From Priestia abyssalis (GTDB lineage Bacteria; Bacillota; Bacilli; Bacillales; Bacillaceae_H): a stretch of DNA of 64,000 nt. A program made the position numbers and the translations under genes. How positions within the stretch are numbered: the first letter of the stretch is position 1; every line of letters starts with the position of its first letter. Shown one piece after another: positions 24,265 through 31,828 of the stretch. The stretch lies in the NCBI RefSeq assembly GCF_002019595.1, contig NZ_KV917369.1, positions 2,194,417 through 2,258,416 on the forward strand. The letters run 5' to 3'. The notes under the pieces are model-generated. The model saw nothing but the letters and a program-made list of their open reading frames with translations. It had not been told where the DNA came from and made no database searches.

Positions 24265-25500
24265 TTAAGCTATATCTTGGAAAATTGTTCTGTTTTTTAA
24301 TAAGGCAAAAATCCAATGTAAGAGCTTGTTTACACAAGCAATGACAGCGACCTTAAAGGGCTTTCCTTCTTCGCGTTTCTTATCATAAAACTCCCGCATT
24401 CTTTTGTTTCTAGGGAGTATTTCATCTGTGGTTTTCTTCTTACGACAATCACGAATGGCACAACGAACTGCCATATATAAGGCATGGCGAAGTCTACTTG
24501 ATCCTCTTTTAGTAATACGGTTTTGGGTAGCTCTAAATTTACCAGATTCAAATACACTAGGATCAACACCAGCGAAAGCGACAAGCTTTTTAGGGTGGTT
24601 AAATCGATCTATCTCACCGATTTCAGAAATAATCGTGGCAGCGATTTTTTCTCCAATGCCGGGGATGGATTTGATAATATTATATTCTTCAATTTCTTTA
24701 GCGAGAGCGTCTATCTCTGACTCTAATCTTGATAGATGCTCTTTGTATTGAAGAATAATGTTAATGTACATACCTAAGCTTAATATATGACTCTGGTAGA
24801 CTGTTTTTTCAAAAGGATTACGAGCTGCCGCCTCTTTTAGTTTTAGAGCTTTTTCATTTGCCCATCTGATTGAGCGACTTTGACATAATTCTTTGATCTT
24901 ATTCGAGATTGTTTCATCACTAGCCTTTAATATGTCTTCAGATGACGGAAACTCTTGTAATGTTAAGAGTGATACCACAGAATACAAATCACCGAAAACT
25001 CCTCGATATTCAGGAAATACCTGATCAAGTACAGCCTGAAATTGAAGCTTAGTCTGAATCATAACGCCTGTAATATTTTCGTGTTGTCTCGTAAGATTAC
25101 GAAGGTTTAATAACTGAATCCCTCGCTTTTTGTATGGCTCTAATTCCTCTTTATAATACAATTCACAGAGTAGGTATGCATCGACTGCATCTGTCTTTAC
25201 TTTTCTTAGACTTGAACTCTTTGCCTTATACGAAATTAAAGGATTAATAATAATTAATAAATACCCACGTTCATCTAGATATTGGACAACTGGTGTCTGA
25301 TAGTGTCCAGTTGCTTCTAGAATCACAGGAGGCTTCTGACCTGTTTCTTTCTGCACATCATCTAAGAACTCTACAAGTAAACCAAGCCCATCAAGAGTAT
25401 GAGATACTTTAAAGCTCTTACGAAAAGGTTTGCCTTTATCTACAAAAGCTTGAACTTGACTTTCTCCCTTTGAAATATCCAGACCAACGACTGGATTCAT
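24265..25500 (-). CDS. IS110-family transposase (DEDD / serine type)
   Basis: 411 residues. The N-terminal RuvC-like DEDD domain is visible (VGLDISKGESQV, LEATGHYQTPV, KTDAVDAYLL). The C-terminal Tnp20 part has IKSIPGIGEKIAATIISEIG, then FAGVDPSVFESGKF and TKRGSSRLRHALY with the conserved Ser. IS110 enzymes move as circles without target duplication and are guided by a structured RNA from the element end. It is read against the phage late operon. Confidence 0.93.
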   Translation of the reverse strand: MNPVVGLDISKGESQVQAFVDKGKPFRKSFKVSHTLDGLGLLVEFLDDVQKETGQKPPVILEATGHYQTPVVQYLDERGYLLIIINPLISYKAKSSSLRKVKTDAVDAYLLCELYYKEELEPYKKRGIQLLNLRNLTRQHENITGVMIQTKLQFQAVLDQVFPEYRGVFGDLYSVVSLLTLQEFPSSEDILKASDETISNKIKELCQSRSIRWANEKALKLKEAAARNPFEKTVYQSHILSLGMYINIILQYKEHLSRLESEIDALAKEIEEYNIIKSIPGIGEKIAATIISEIGEIDRFNHPKKLVAFAGVDPSVFESGKFRATQNRITKRGSSRLRHALYMAVRCAIRDCRKKKTTDEILPRNKRMREFYDKKREEGKPFKVAVIACVNKLLHWIFALLKNRTIFQDIA

Positions 25501-25710
25501 CCTCCATCATCTCCTAATCTCTTATTTGCCGGTACCCCTAATTCCTTCTTGCAGTGTCACAGCTTCGCTTGTTATACGAGATCTAGGTCCCAACCAGCCT
25601 CAATCATGTTTCTACAAGTAGGGGGCAAACTGTTTAGCTGACGGGATCTAGGTCCCACGGGCAGTTACGTTTTACCCCGGCTACCGTTATAATAAGACCA
25701 TATAAAAAAT
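25501..25710 (-). ncRNA. Candidate IS110 bridge-RNA region
   Basis: The 5' non-coding end of an IS110 element encodes the bridge RNA in studied members such as IS621. Here about 200 nt upstream of the transposase (same strand) contain two copies of GGGACCTAGATC (complements at 25578-25592 and 25642-25657), each able to form a small hairpin, plus other short pairings. The exact RNA ends and loops cannot be set from sequence alone. Confidence 0.45.
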
Positions 25711-25711
25711 G

Positions 25712-25745
25712 GTCAACCAGAAATATTTTCTTATCTGGCTGACCT
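25712..25745. repeat. Hairpin GGTCAACCAGA / TCTGGCTGACC
   Basis: An 11-bp inverted repeat, followed by TTATAATACGAAC. A similar palindromic unit (TGGTTGACCTTATCATACGAA) lies at 56585-56634. It may be a chromosomal hairpin repeat used as IS110 target, or part of the element end. Confidence 0.45.
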
Positions 25746-25832
25746 TATAATACGAACAGGGCAGTTTAGTGCAATAAAGAACCTCTTCTTTAAATGATAG
25801 AAATAAGATAAAATTTGATGAGAGGTGGCGGA

Positions 25833-26714
25833 ATGAAGAACAAAAAAGTAAATAATGTTAGAGTAAGAATAGACGGTGATGCAGAAGAGGTTTTAGTATC
25901 CCACGAGCATCTAAATGAATGCATTGAATATATAAATTTTCACCGCATTACTAAGATAGTCGTAATGGATTGGTACTATGAAGGTGAAAATGTCGAATTC
26001 TTAAATGAATGCCCGAGCGTTGAAGAGGTAGTCCTGGATAGTAATTACTTGAAAGATATTTCGGGATTGCGGTACTTGAAAAGTTTAAAGGGGCTAAGTT
26101 TATCAGAGACAACCGTTATTGATGGGGGGATCGAAGTTGACCTAGAGGCATTTTCAGAGCTTGAATCCCTTCTTCTGTGCTGGAGTAAAAAGATAAGAGG
26201 ACTTCATCACCTCACCAATTTAAAGGGACTATTGTTGGAGAAATATGCTCCTAAACAAGGAGACCTGGAGGAGTTGGCTACTCTTGAAAAGCTCGAAGAA
26301 CTGACCATCACACAATCAAAAGTTCGTTCACTCCAAGGAATTGGAAAGCTAAATCAATTAAAAGAACTAGAATTGAATTACTTACGAACCTTAACGTCTT
26401 TGGGCGACATTGAAGGTTTAGGGTCCTCGTTAAAAAAATTAGACATCACTTCCTGCAAAAATATTCAGGATCTACTTCGTATCCGAGCTTTACATTCGCT
26501 AGAATTTTTGTTTCTCGTTAAATGTGGGGAAGTTCCATCCTTAGAATTTATTGAACCATTAACTAATTTGAAACATTTTGTCTTTCCAGAAACGAATGTT
26601 TTAGATGGAGACATCACTCCGTGTTTCCATGTTGACTATGTTTACTTTGATAGCAAAAAGCATTATTCACATAAATGGACGGAATTTAAGAACTGGACCA
26701 GTCGAGTAAAGTAG
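25833..26714 (+). CDS. Leucine-rich-repeat protein carried by the transposon
   Basis: 293 residues from ATG 25833 behind AGAGGTGG. From about residue 55 on, LRR units repeat every 20-25 residues (LKDISGLRYLKSLKGLSLS, LEELATLEKLEELTI, LGSSLKKLDIT). There is no signal peptide, so it should be cytoplasmic. It has no phage relative here and sits between protease and capsid genes in the same direction, so late phage transcription may read it. As a passenger inside inverted repeats it is probably not a phage gene. Function unknown. Confidence 0.7.
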   Translation: MKNKKVNNVRVRIDGDAEEVLVSHEHLNECIEYINFHRITKIVVMDWYYEGENVEFLNECPSVEEVVLDSNYLKDISGLRYLKSLKGLSLSETTVIDGGIEVDLEAFSELESLLLCWSKKIRGLHHLTNLKGLLLEKYAPKQGDLEELATLEKLEELTITQSKVRSLQGIGKLNQLKELELNYLRTLTSLGDIEGLGSSLKKLDITSCKNIQDLLRIRALHSLEFLFLVKCGEVPSLEFIEPLTNLKHFVFPETNVLDGDITPCFHVDYVYFDSKKHYSHKWTEFKNWTSRVK

Positions 26715-26781
26715 CTACTTAACCATATATTTATACAGGTCTTTATTGAACTAACGGAGGCATAGTTGAAGAAGGGATAAA

Positions 26782-26808
26782 CAAAAGGAGCAAAGAATGC
26801 TCCTTTTT
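26782..26808 (+). terminator. Terminator inside the transposon, upstream of the capsid gene
   Basis: AAAAGGAGCA and TGCTCCTTTTT form a stem with a T run. It could reduce late transcription into the capsid and tail genes. Confidence 0.65.
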
Positions 26809-26876
26809 CTTTTGATCAAATATCAACACTAGCGTTTAACAGAGCCAATTTAAAAAATATTGGAGGGAAATAAATT

Positions 26877-28034
26877 ATGGTTATGAAATTAAACAATCAT
26901 ACAGAGGTTTATGAAAATGCAAAATTAAATTATGCTGCGGTCGTGAAAAATGAAGAATCAACACCGGAGCAAATCGAGAAAGCTTGGACCGAAATGCAAG
27001 ATGCTTTAGTTTCATCTTTAAAAACCCAAATCACTGAAGCAGTTAGCAATTCAAATACCGATCACAATGTCTTGGTTGCTCGTGGTGCCAATGTTTTAAC
27101 TTCTCAAGAACGTACTTTCTTCAATCAAGTTGTTCAATCAGAAGGTTTTACTGATGAATTAATTCTTCCTGAAACGATTGTTGAACGTATTTATGACGAC
27201 TTAACAACTGACCACCCGTTATTATCAGTGATTAATTTCCAAAACCTTGGAACAATTACTTTAACTGCAATTACTTCCGAATATGAAGGTGCAGCTGTAT
27301 GGGGACCTATTTTTGGTGACATCAAAGGTCAATTAGGTGCTGCATTCAATCAAGAGAACATTGCTCAATCTAAATTAACTGCATTCGTTGTATTACCAAA
27401 AGACTTAAAGAAATTTGGTCCAGAATGGATTGAAGCTTATGTGCGTGCCCAAATTACTGAAACTTATGCTGTTGCATTAGAAGATGCTGTTATCAATGGT
27501 GCAGGACCAACTAAGCATCAACCCATTGGTTTAGTTCGTGATTTACAAGCGGCTGTTGACCCAACAAATGGACATGCTAAGAAAAATGCAGCAGGTTCAT
27601 TAACATTAGCTGATCCAAAAACAACTATTCGTGAATTTGCCGGCATCGGTAAATTATTATCTACTAAGCAAAATGGCAAACCTTTAAACGTTACTGGTAA
27701 GGTAGCGTTAATTATCAATCCATCTGACTCTTGGGATCTAAAAGCTGAATTTACTTCTCAAAACTCATTAGGTGATTACATTACAAAACTGCCATTCAAT
27801 TTCAAGTTGATTGAATCGGTATTCGCAACAACAGGTGAGGTCATTGCATTTGTTACAGATCGTTATGATGCTTATCGCGGTGGTGGTGTCGAAGTGAGTG
27901 AATACAAAGAAACATTAGCAATTGAAGATTGCAATTTACACATTGCAAAAACCTTCGCTTTTGGCAAGCCACGCGATAATAAAGCAGCAGCTGTTTATAC
28001 ATTAGCACTAACTGAAACAGTTCCAGCTGGATAA
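26877..28034 (+). CDS. Major capsid protein, HK97 fold
   Basis: 385 residues. A helical, charged N-terminal region (about 1-70) acts as scaffold, then the capsid core (FFNQVVQSEGF, LPETIVERIYDDL, AFVVLPKDLKKFGP, EDAVINGAGPTKHQPIGL). GGAGGG lies 10 bases before ATG 26877. Processing by the ClpP-like protease near residue 70-90 is likely from family knowledge. Confidence 0.93.
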   Translation: MVMKLNNHTEVYENAKLNYAAVVKNEESTPEQIEKAWTEMQDALVSSLKTQITEAVSNSNTDHNVLVARGANVLTSQERTFFNQVVQSEGFTDELILPETIVERIYDDLTTDHPLLSVINFQNLGTITLTAITSEYEGAAVWGPIFGDIKGQLGAAFNQENIAQSKLTAFVVLPKDLKKFGPEWIEAYVRAQITETYAVALEDAVINGAGPTKHQPIGLVRDLQAAVDPTNGHAKKNAAGSLTLADPKTTIREFAGIGKLLSTKQNGKPLNVTGKVALIINPSDSWDLKAEFTSQNSLGDYITKLPFNFKLIESVFATTGEVIAFVTDRYDAYRGGGVEVSEYKETLAIEDCNLHIAKTFAFGKPRDNKAAAVYTLALTETVPAG

Positions 28035-28046
28035 GGAGGGTTTTGA

Positions 28047-28208
28047 ATGGCTAAATACAAAGTATTGAAAACCTTTCGCGATATACACACAAATGAAATT
28101 TACAAAGTTGATTCTGAAATTGAAATGACAGTGAAAAGAGCTAACGAGGTTGAAAAAAATCTCGACAGCTCTTTTTTAGTTCGAGTTGAAGAATCAGAAG
28201 AAAAGTAG
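28047..28208 (+). CDS. 53-residue head-associated protein (YqbF-like?)
   Basis: ATG 28047 follows AGGAGGG and the frame is open for 53 codons to TAG 28206. The small beta-strand pattern (KYKVLKTFRDIHTNEIYKV) resembles the short domain at the start of YqbF of the skin element. It lies between capsid and connector genes. Family assignment is tentative. Confidence 0.55.
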   Translation: MAKYKVLKTFRDIHTNEIYKVDSEIEMTVKRANEVEKNLDSSFLVRVEESEEK

Positions 28209-28217
28209 GTGATGTGA

Positions 28218-28520
28218 ATGAACATCACGGAACAAATATTAAGGGAATTTAAAGAAAGGGTGCGTCTGGGTGACGATGAAGATGATAACCTAAGACGCAT
28301 CCTTTCTGTGTCTATGAAAGCATTAATAAGATCTTGTGGGGACTATGACATAAATACAGATGAAGAATTCAAAGAACTTGTTTTTGAACGGTCCCGATAT
28401 GTCTATAACGATGCGCTAGAATTTTTTGATACAAACTTCTTAAGCCGGATTAATAGCTTAGCCATTGGTAAGGCACTTGAAGAAATTGAGCTAGAGGATG
28501 ATACAGATGCAGCCGTTTAA
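28218..28520 (+). CDS. Head-tail connector (gp6-like DNA packaging protein)
   Basis: 100 residues, helical, acidic, with the layout of the HK97 gp6 connector (LRRILSVSMKALIRSCGDY, RSRYVYNDALEFF). It forms a ring below the portal. Order capsid-gp6-stopper-gp10-terminator is conserved in this phage type. Confidence 0.8.
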   Translation: MNITEQILREFKERVRLGDDEDDNLRRILSVSMKALIRSCGDYDINTDEEFKELVFERSRYVYNDALEFFDTNFLSRINSLAIGKALEEIELEDDTDAAV

Positions 28521-28863
28521 GTATAAACCTAAGCTGAATTCAGGACAGTTACGGCATAGAATCGATGTTTTCGGTAATATCAAAACGGTAAATGAACTCG
28601 ATGAAACAATTTATAAATTTGAAAAACTTAAATCAATTTGGGCTGAAATCGTTCCACAAACGGGGAGCCTACAAAAGCAAGTAGCTGAAACTATCCTGAC
28701 AAATGTCACTCATAAGATCATTGTGCGTTATGCAGCTGGAAAAGACATCACAAAGGATATGCAAATCCATTTTCGTAATAGCAAGTTTGAAATTAAATAT
28801 ATTCTCAATCCATACTTTAAAAATGAGACGTTGGAAATCTTCTGTACGGAAGTGATGGAATGA
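28507..28863 (+). CDS. Head closure (stopper) protein
   Basis: 118 residues from ATG 28507, 9 bases after AGAGG (ATG 28498 is too close). LRHRIDVFGN, IWAEIVPQTGSLQK and HKIIVRYAAGKDI are typical of the Phage_H_T_join / SPP1 gp16 family that seals the head before tail joining. Overlaps both neighbours. Confidence 0.85.
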   Translation: MQPFKYKPKLNSGQLRHRIDVFGNIKTVNELDETIYKFEKLKSIWAEIVPQTGSLQKQVAETILTNVTHKIIVRYAAGKDITKDMQIHFRNSKFEIKYILNPYFKNETLEIFCTEVME

Positions 28864-29282
28864 TGGATACCAGGGGATTAACGGAGTTTCAAAAGGATTT
28901 ATTGACAATGGCCCAGACGAAGCTTCCAAAAGAGAGTGTTAAGATCATGCGTAAAATTGGGAGCAAAGCACGTACACGGGTGGCTAGAAAGGCTCGTAGT
29001 GAAGTGAAAAAAGTCACTGGTAATTATCATAAACGATGGAAGCGTGGGAAAGTTTTTAAAGGGCAGAACGGTGAATGGGTTGTTCGTGTTATTAACTCTT
29101 CCCCACACGCCCATTTAATCGAGGATGGGCACAGAATGGTGACACATGATGGAAAAGAAGTAGGATTTGTGCCAGGGAAAAAGGTGCTTGAAAAGGGCAT
29201 GAGGGATTTTGATGATAGTGGCCAATTCGAGGACATGCTGTCGATATGGCTGGATGACATGCTGGAGAGTGGGAAACTGTGA
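28860..29282 (+). CDS. HK97 gp10-family head-tail joining protein
   Basis: 140 residues, very basic in the first half (SKARTRVARKARSEVKK), with HAHLIEDGHRM and FVPGKKVLEKGMRDF, the signature of HK97_gp10. Coupled to its neighbours by 4-bp overlaps. Confidence 0.83.
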   Translation: MMDTRGLTEFQKDLLTMAQTKLPKESVKIMRKIGSKARTRVARKARSEVKKVTGNYHKRWKRGKVFKGQNGEWVVRVINSSPHAHLIEDGHRMVTHDGKEVGFVPGKKVLEKGMRDFDDSGQFEDMLSIWLDDMLESGKL

Positions 29283-29722
29283 TTACGTATAAAGATATCA
29301 AAAAAGCTGTAAATACCTTATTGAAAAGTGGATTTAACATTGAAATTAACAGCAATGATGTGAAAGAGGGTTTTAATAGGCCTTCTTTTTTTGTGTCTTT
29401 CGACAATCTAGGTCGTTCATCTACTGTCGAGCAAGTTGAGAAATCCTTTACTATTCGAATTAATTATTTTCCAAGTGATCGAAACGATTATTCCATCGAA
29501 TTATTGGACGTTCAGGAACAACTTGAAAATTTATTCGATTTAAAACTTAGTGTGAAAGACAGGCATTTCAATATAATTGAAGCCTCCAGCGTTACAACTG
29601 ATGGGGTCCTTGAATTCTCTTTCGATATTGAGTTTTCTGAAGGAAGAGAAGCTGTGTACCGTACTTTCGGTGACAATCCAGATGCTGAATTAATGGAAAC
29701 ATTAGATATTAGGAAAGGGTGA
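29279..29722 (+). CDS. Tail terminator protein (DUF6838-like)
   Basis: 147 residues from GTG 29279 overlapping the preceding stop. The stretch RPSFFVSFDNLGRSS and the position before the sheath gene fit the tail terminator that caps the tube in PBSX-type phages. Family identity is from position and weak similarity. Confidence 0.65.
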   Translation: MITYKDIKKAVNTLLKSGFNIEINSNDVKEGFNRPSFFVSFDNLGRSSTVEQVEKSFTIRINYFPSDRNDYSIELLDVQEQLENLFDLKLSVKDRHFNIIEASSVTTDGVLEFSFDIEFSEGREAVYRTFGDNPDAELMETLDIRKG

Positions 29723-29727
29723 AATAA

Positions 29728-30786
29728 ATGGGATTACCGGAGATTAATATTGAGTTCAAAGGTAAAGCCGTTAGCGCTGTTGCTCGAAGTGCTCGCGGGA
29801 TAGTATCACTTATTTTATTAGATGATACAGGCACATTTAACACGAAAGAATATAAGAGCATTGATGAAATTAAAGATACTGATTGGGCAGCGGAAAACGT
29901 TGATTATATTAAATTAGCATTCAAAGGAACGCCGGCAAAGGTCATTTGCGAACGTTTAGATCCGGATGCAACCAATCTTAATGAAGCATTAGCACGTTTG
30001 GGGAGTAAGAAATTTAATTACCTGGCTATCCCATCAATTACTACATCTCAAGTATTAGATGTTGCTACATGGATTAAAGGTAAGCGTGATAATGATAAGA
30101 AAACGTACAAAGCTGTATTGCCTAATCATGAAGGAGACCACGAGGGGATCATTAACTTTGCTACAGAAGACATCAAAGTTGGAGAAAAAACGTATTCAGC
30201 AGCTGAATATTCTGTGCGTATGGCCGGGATTTTGGCAGGTCTACCATTTACTCGTTCATCCACTTACTATGTGCTGGATGAAGTTGACACCATTACTGAA
30301 AGTGTGGACCCTAACAGTGATATTGATGCTGGGAAGCTTATTCTCATTAATGATGGTGAGAAAATTAAGATTGGTAGAGGTGTAAACAGCCTAACCACAA
30401 CTACTACTGAGAAAACAGAAGACTTCAAGAGCATTAAAATTATCGAAACTATGGATATGATGAAAGATGATATCCGAGATACCTTTAATAATCACTATGT
30501 TGGAAAAGTCAATAACACATACGACAATCAAGCTTTGTTTTTTACTTCTGTGAATGCATATTTCAAAGGTTTGGCCGGCGATGACATTTTGGACCCTAAT
30601 TTTGATAATAAGGCCAGAGTCAATATAGAGGCTCAACGTCTTGCCTGGGAAGGTATTGGGACAGATACCACTGCTTGGGATGATCAAAAGGTGAAAGAAA
30701 TGTCCTTTAAGAAAAATGTGTTTGCTGCTGCAAACGTAAAAATCGTAGATGCAATGGAAGACCTAGACTTCCAGATTGCGATTTAA
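29728..30786 (+). CDS. Tail sheath protein (XkdK-like)
   Basis: 352 residues. The middle region (YSVRMAGILAGLPFTRSSTY) and C-terminal part (MDMMKDDIRDTFNNHYVGKV) match contractile sheath subunits. It is shorter than PBSX XkdK. Its presence with a tube and baseplate J protein shows a contractile tail. GTGAAATAA upstream is a modest site. Confidence 0.9.
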   Translation: MGLPEINIEFKGKAVSAVARSARGIVSLILLDDTGTFNTKEYKSIDEIKDTDWAAENVDYIKLAFKGTPAKVICERLDPDATNLNEALARLGSKKFNYLAIPSITTSQVLDVATWIKGKRDNDKKTYKAVLPNHEGDHEGIINFATEDIKVGEKTYSAAEYSVRMAGILAGLPFTRSSTYYVLDEVDTITESVDPNSDIDAGKLILINDGEKIKIGRGVNSLTTTTTEKTEDFKSIKIIETMDMMKDDIRDTFNNHYVGKVNNTYDNQALFFTSVNAYFKGLAGDDILDPNFDNKARVNIEAQRLAWEGIGTDTTAWDDQKVKEMSFKKNVFAAANVKIVDAMEDLDFQIAI

Positions 30787-30800
30787 GGAGGGGATAGACG

Positions 30801-31235
30801 ATGGGGAAAGTAGCAAGTAACAAACAAATCAATGGTACATTCGGTGCTGTATGGGTGAATGGTGAAAAATGGATGGATGTTGAAAGTTTTGAAGCGAAAG
30901 TGACGGTTAACTATGAAGATGTGAACATGCCGGAAGACTTGGCCACACATAAAAAAATGACAGGATGGTCTGGTGAAGGTTCACTGACTGTAAAAAAAGT
31001 ATATAGCCGAGGCGCATCCCTAATGGCTAATGCTGTTAAAATCGGTCAATTACCGGATATTTCATTGGTCGGAAAGCTTGCTGATCCGGACGCATTTGGA
31101 GCCGAACGCGTAGCGATAAATAAAGTGACATTTAATGAATTTATGCTCATGAAATTTGAACAAAAAACGCTTGGAACAGAGGAATTACCGTTTAACTTTG
31201 CAGATTATGACCCAATTGATTTGATTAGCGCCTAA
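30801..31235 (+). CDS. Tail tube protein (XkdM-like)
   Basis: 144 residues, with the tube fold signature (ASNKQINGTFGAVWVNGEKW and WSGEGSLTVKKVYSRG). It polymerises inside the sheath to form the DNA channel. AAGGAGGGG precedes ATG 30801. Confidence 0.9.
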   Translation: MGKVASNKQINGTFGAVWVNGEKWMDVESFEAKVTVNYEDVNMPEDLATHKKMTGWSGEGSLTVKKVYSRGASLMANAVKIGQLPDISLVGKLADPDAFGAERVAINKVTFNEFMLMKFEQKTLGTEELPFNFADYDPIDLISA

Positions 31236-31256
31236 ATATAAGGAGGATATAAGGAT

Positions 31257-31649
31257 ATGAGCCACATTAAAAAATTAACATTAACAGACTTGATGAAAGA
31301 TAAAGAGAAATATGAAGTAAGGGCTGATGTAACGGAAGAGTTGTATATTCACCGATTGGACGCAAGCATCATCATTAGGAAGCCGGAAAGATCATTGTGT
31401 CTTGAAGCGTTCCAAATGGCAAATGATGAAAGCCAAGACGGAAAAGCAGATCCGTTCATGGTTTATAACACTGTGATTGAACCTGATTTGAAAGATATCA
31501 AGTTACAAAAGGAATTTGGCTGCGTGGAGCCGGTTGATATTGTCGAAAAGATTTTTGAAGCTGGTGAAATTGCTTCAATTGCCCAGGCAGGACTTGAATT
31601 GGCGGGCTACAAAAAAGGTATCAATAGAGTTAAAGATTTAAAAAACTAA
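31257..31649 (+). CDS. Tail assembly chaperone, short form (XkdN-like)
   Basis: 130 residues, acidic (LTDLMKDKEKYEVRADV, LCLEAFQMANDE). It is placed between tube and tape-measure genes, where the chaperone pair lies. The last codons are TTA AAA AAC before TAA, giving the slippery heptamer A_AAA_AAC at 31640-31646. A -1 shift yields the long form (next entry). Confidence 0.85.
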   Translation: MSHIKKLTLTDLMKDKEKYEVRADVTEELYIHRLDASIIIRKPERSLCLEAFQMANDESQDGKADPFMVYNTVIEPDLKDIKLQKEFGCVEPVDIVEKIFEAGEIASIAQAGLELAGYKKGINRVKDLKN

Positions 31650-31807
31650 TAGATAGTGATGACGAATTTTATTTTCTTCATCACTATGTACAAAGAGGGC
31701 GTACTCTTGAGGATTTATTGAATTTAAGAGTGGATGAAAAACTTTTTATGAAGGCAAGCATGCAAAAATATCTCGAGGAAGAAAAGGCTAAATTCTCCGT
31801 GAAATAG
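31640..31807 (+). CDS. Tail assembly chaperone, -1 frameshift extension (G-GT type)
   Basis: A_AAA_AAC at 31640-31646 is a canonical -1 slippery site. After the slip the frame reads CTA ATA GAT from 31646 and stays open for 53 codons to TAG 31805. It gives DSDDEFYFLHHYVQRGRTL and a charged C-terminus, a typical T domain. No ribosome site or start exists for this part alone, which supports frameshift fusion (183 residues in total). Confidence 0.85.
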   Translation, partial: KKLIDSDDEFYFLHHYVQRGRTLEDLLNLRVDEKLFMKASMQKYLEEEKAKFSVK

Positions 31808-31828
31808 CCTTTTTTTATTTGAAAGGCG

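Larger units (their letters stand above)
24085..26854. mobile_element. 2.75-kb transposon with 8-bp target duplication, carrying an LRR gene and an IS110-type element
   Basis: AATTTAAA occurs at 24085-24092 and at 26847-26854. Inside these, the element ends are inverted: GGCTCTGTT...GTTGAT at 24093-24114 and its complement at 26822-26846. The 8-bp duplication is of a size made by ISL3, IS1595 and some other families, and I do not assign one. No transposase for these ends is present; the IS110-type transposase does not make such duplications, so it is probably a nested insertion. An extended -10 (TGCTATACT, ending at 24189) reads inward from the left end. Confidence 0.72.

Noticed and set aside
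24265..25500. IS110 transposase as the source of the 8-bp duplication
   Set aside because: IS110 elements move through circles without target duplications or terminal inverted repeats, so the outer ends belong to another element.
25833..26714. LRR protein as a surface internalin
   Set aside because: No signal peptide, sortase motif or membrane anchor.
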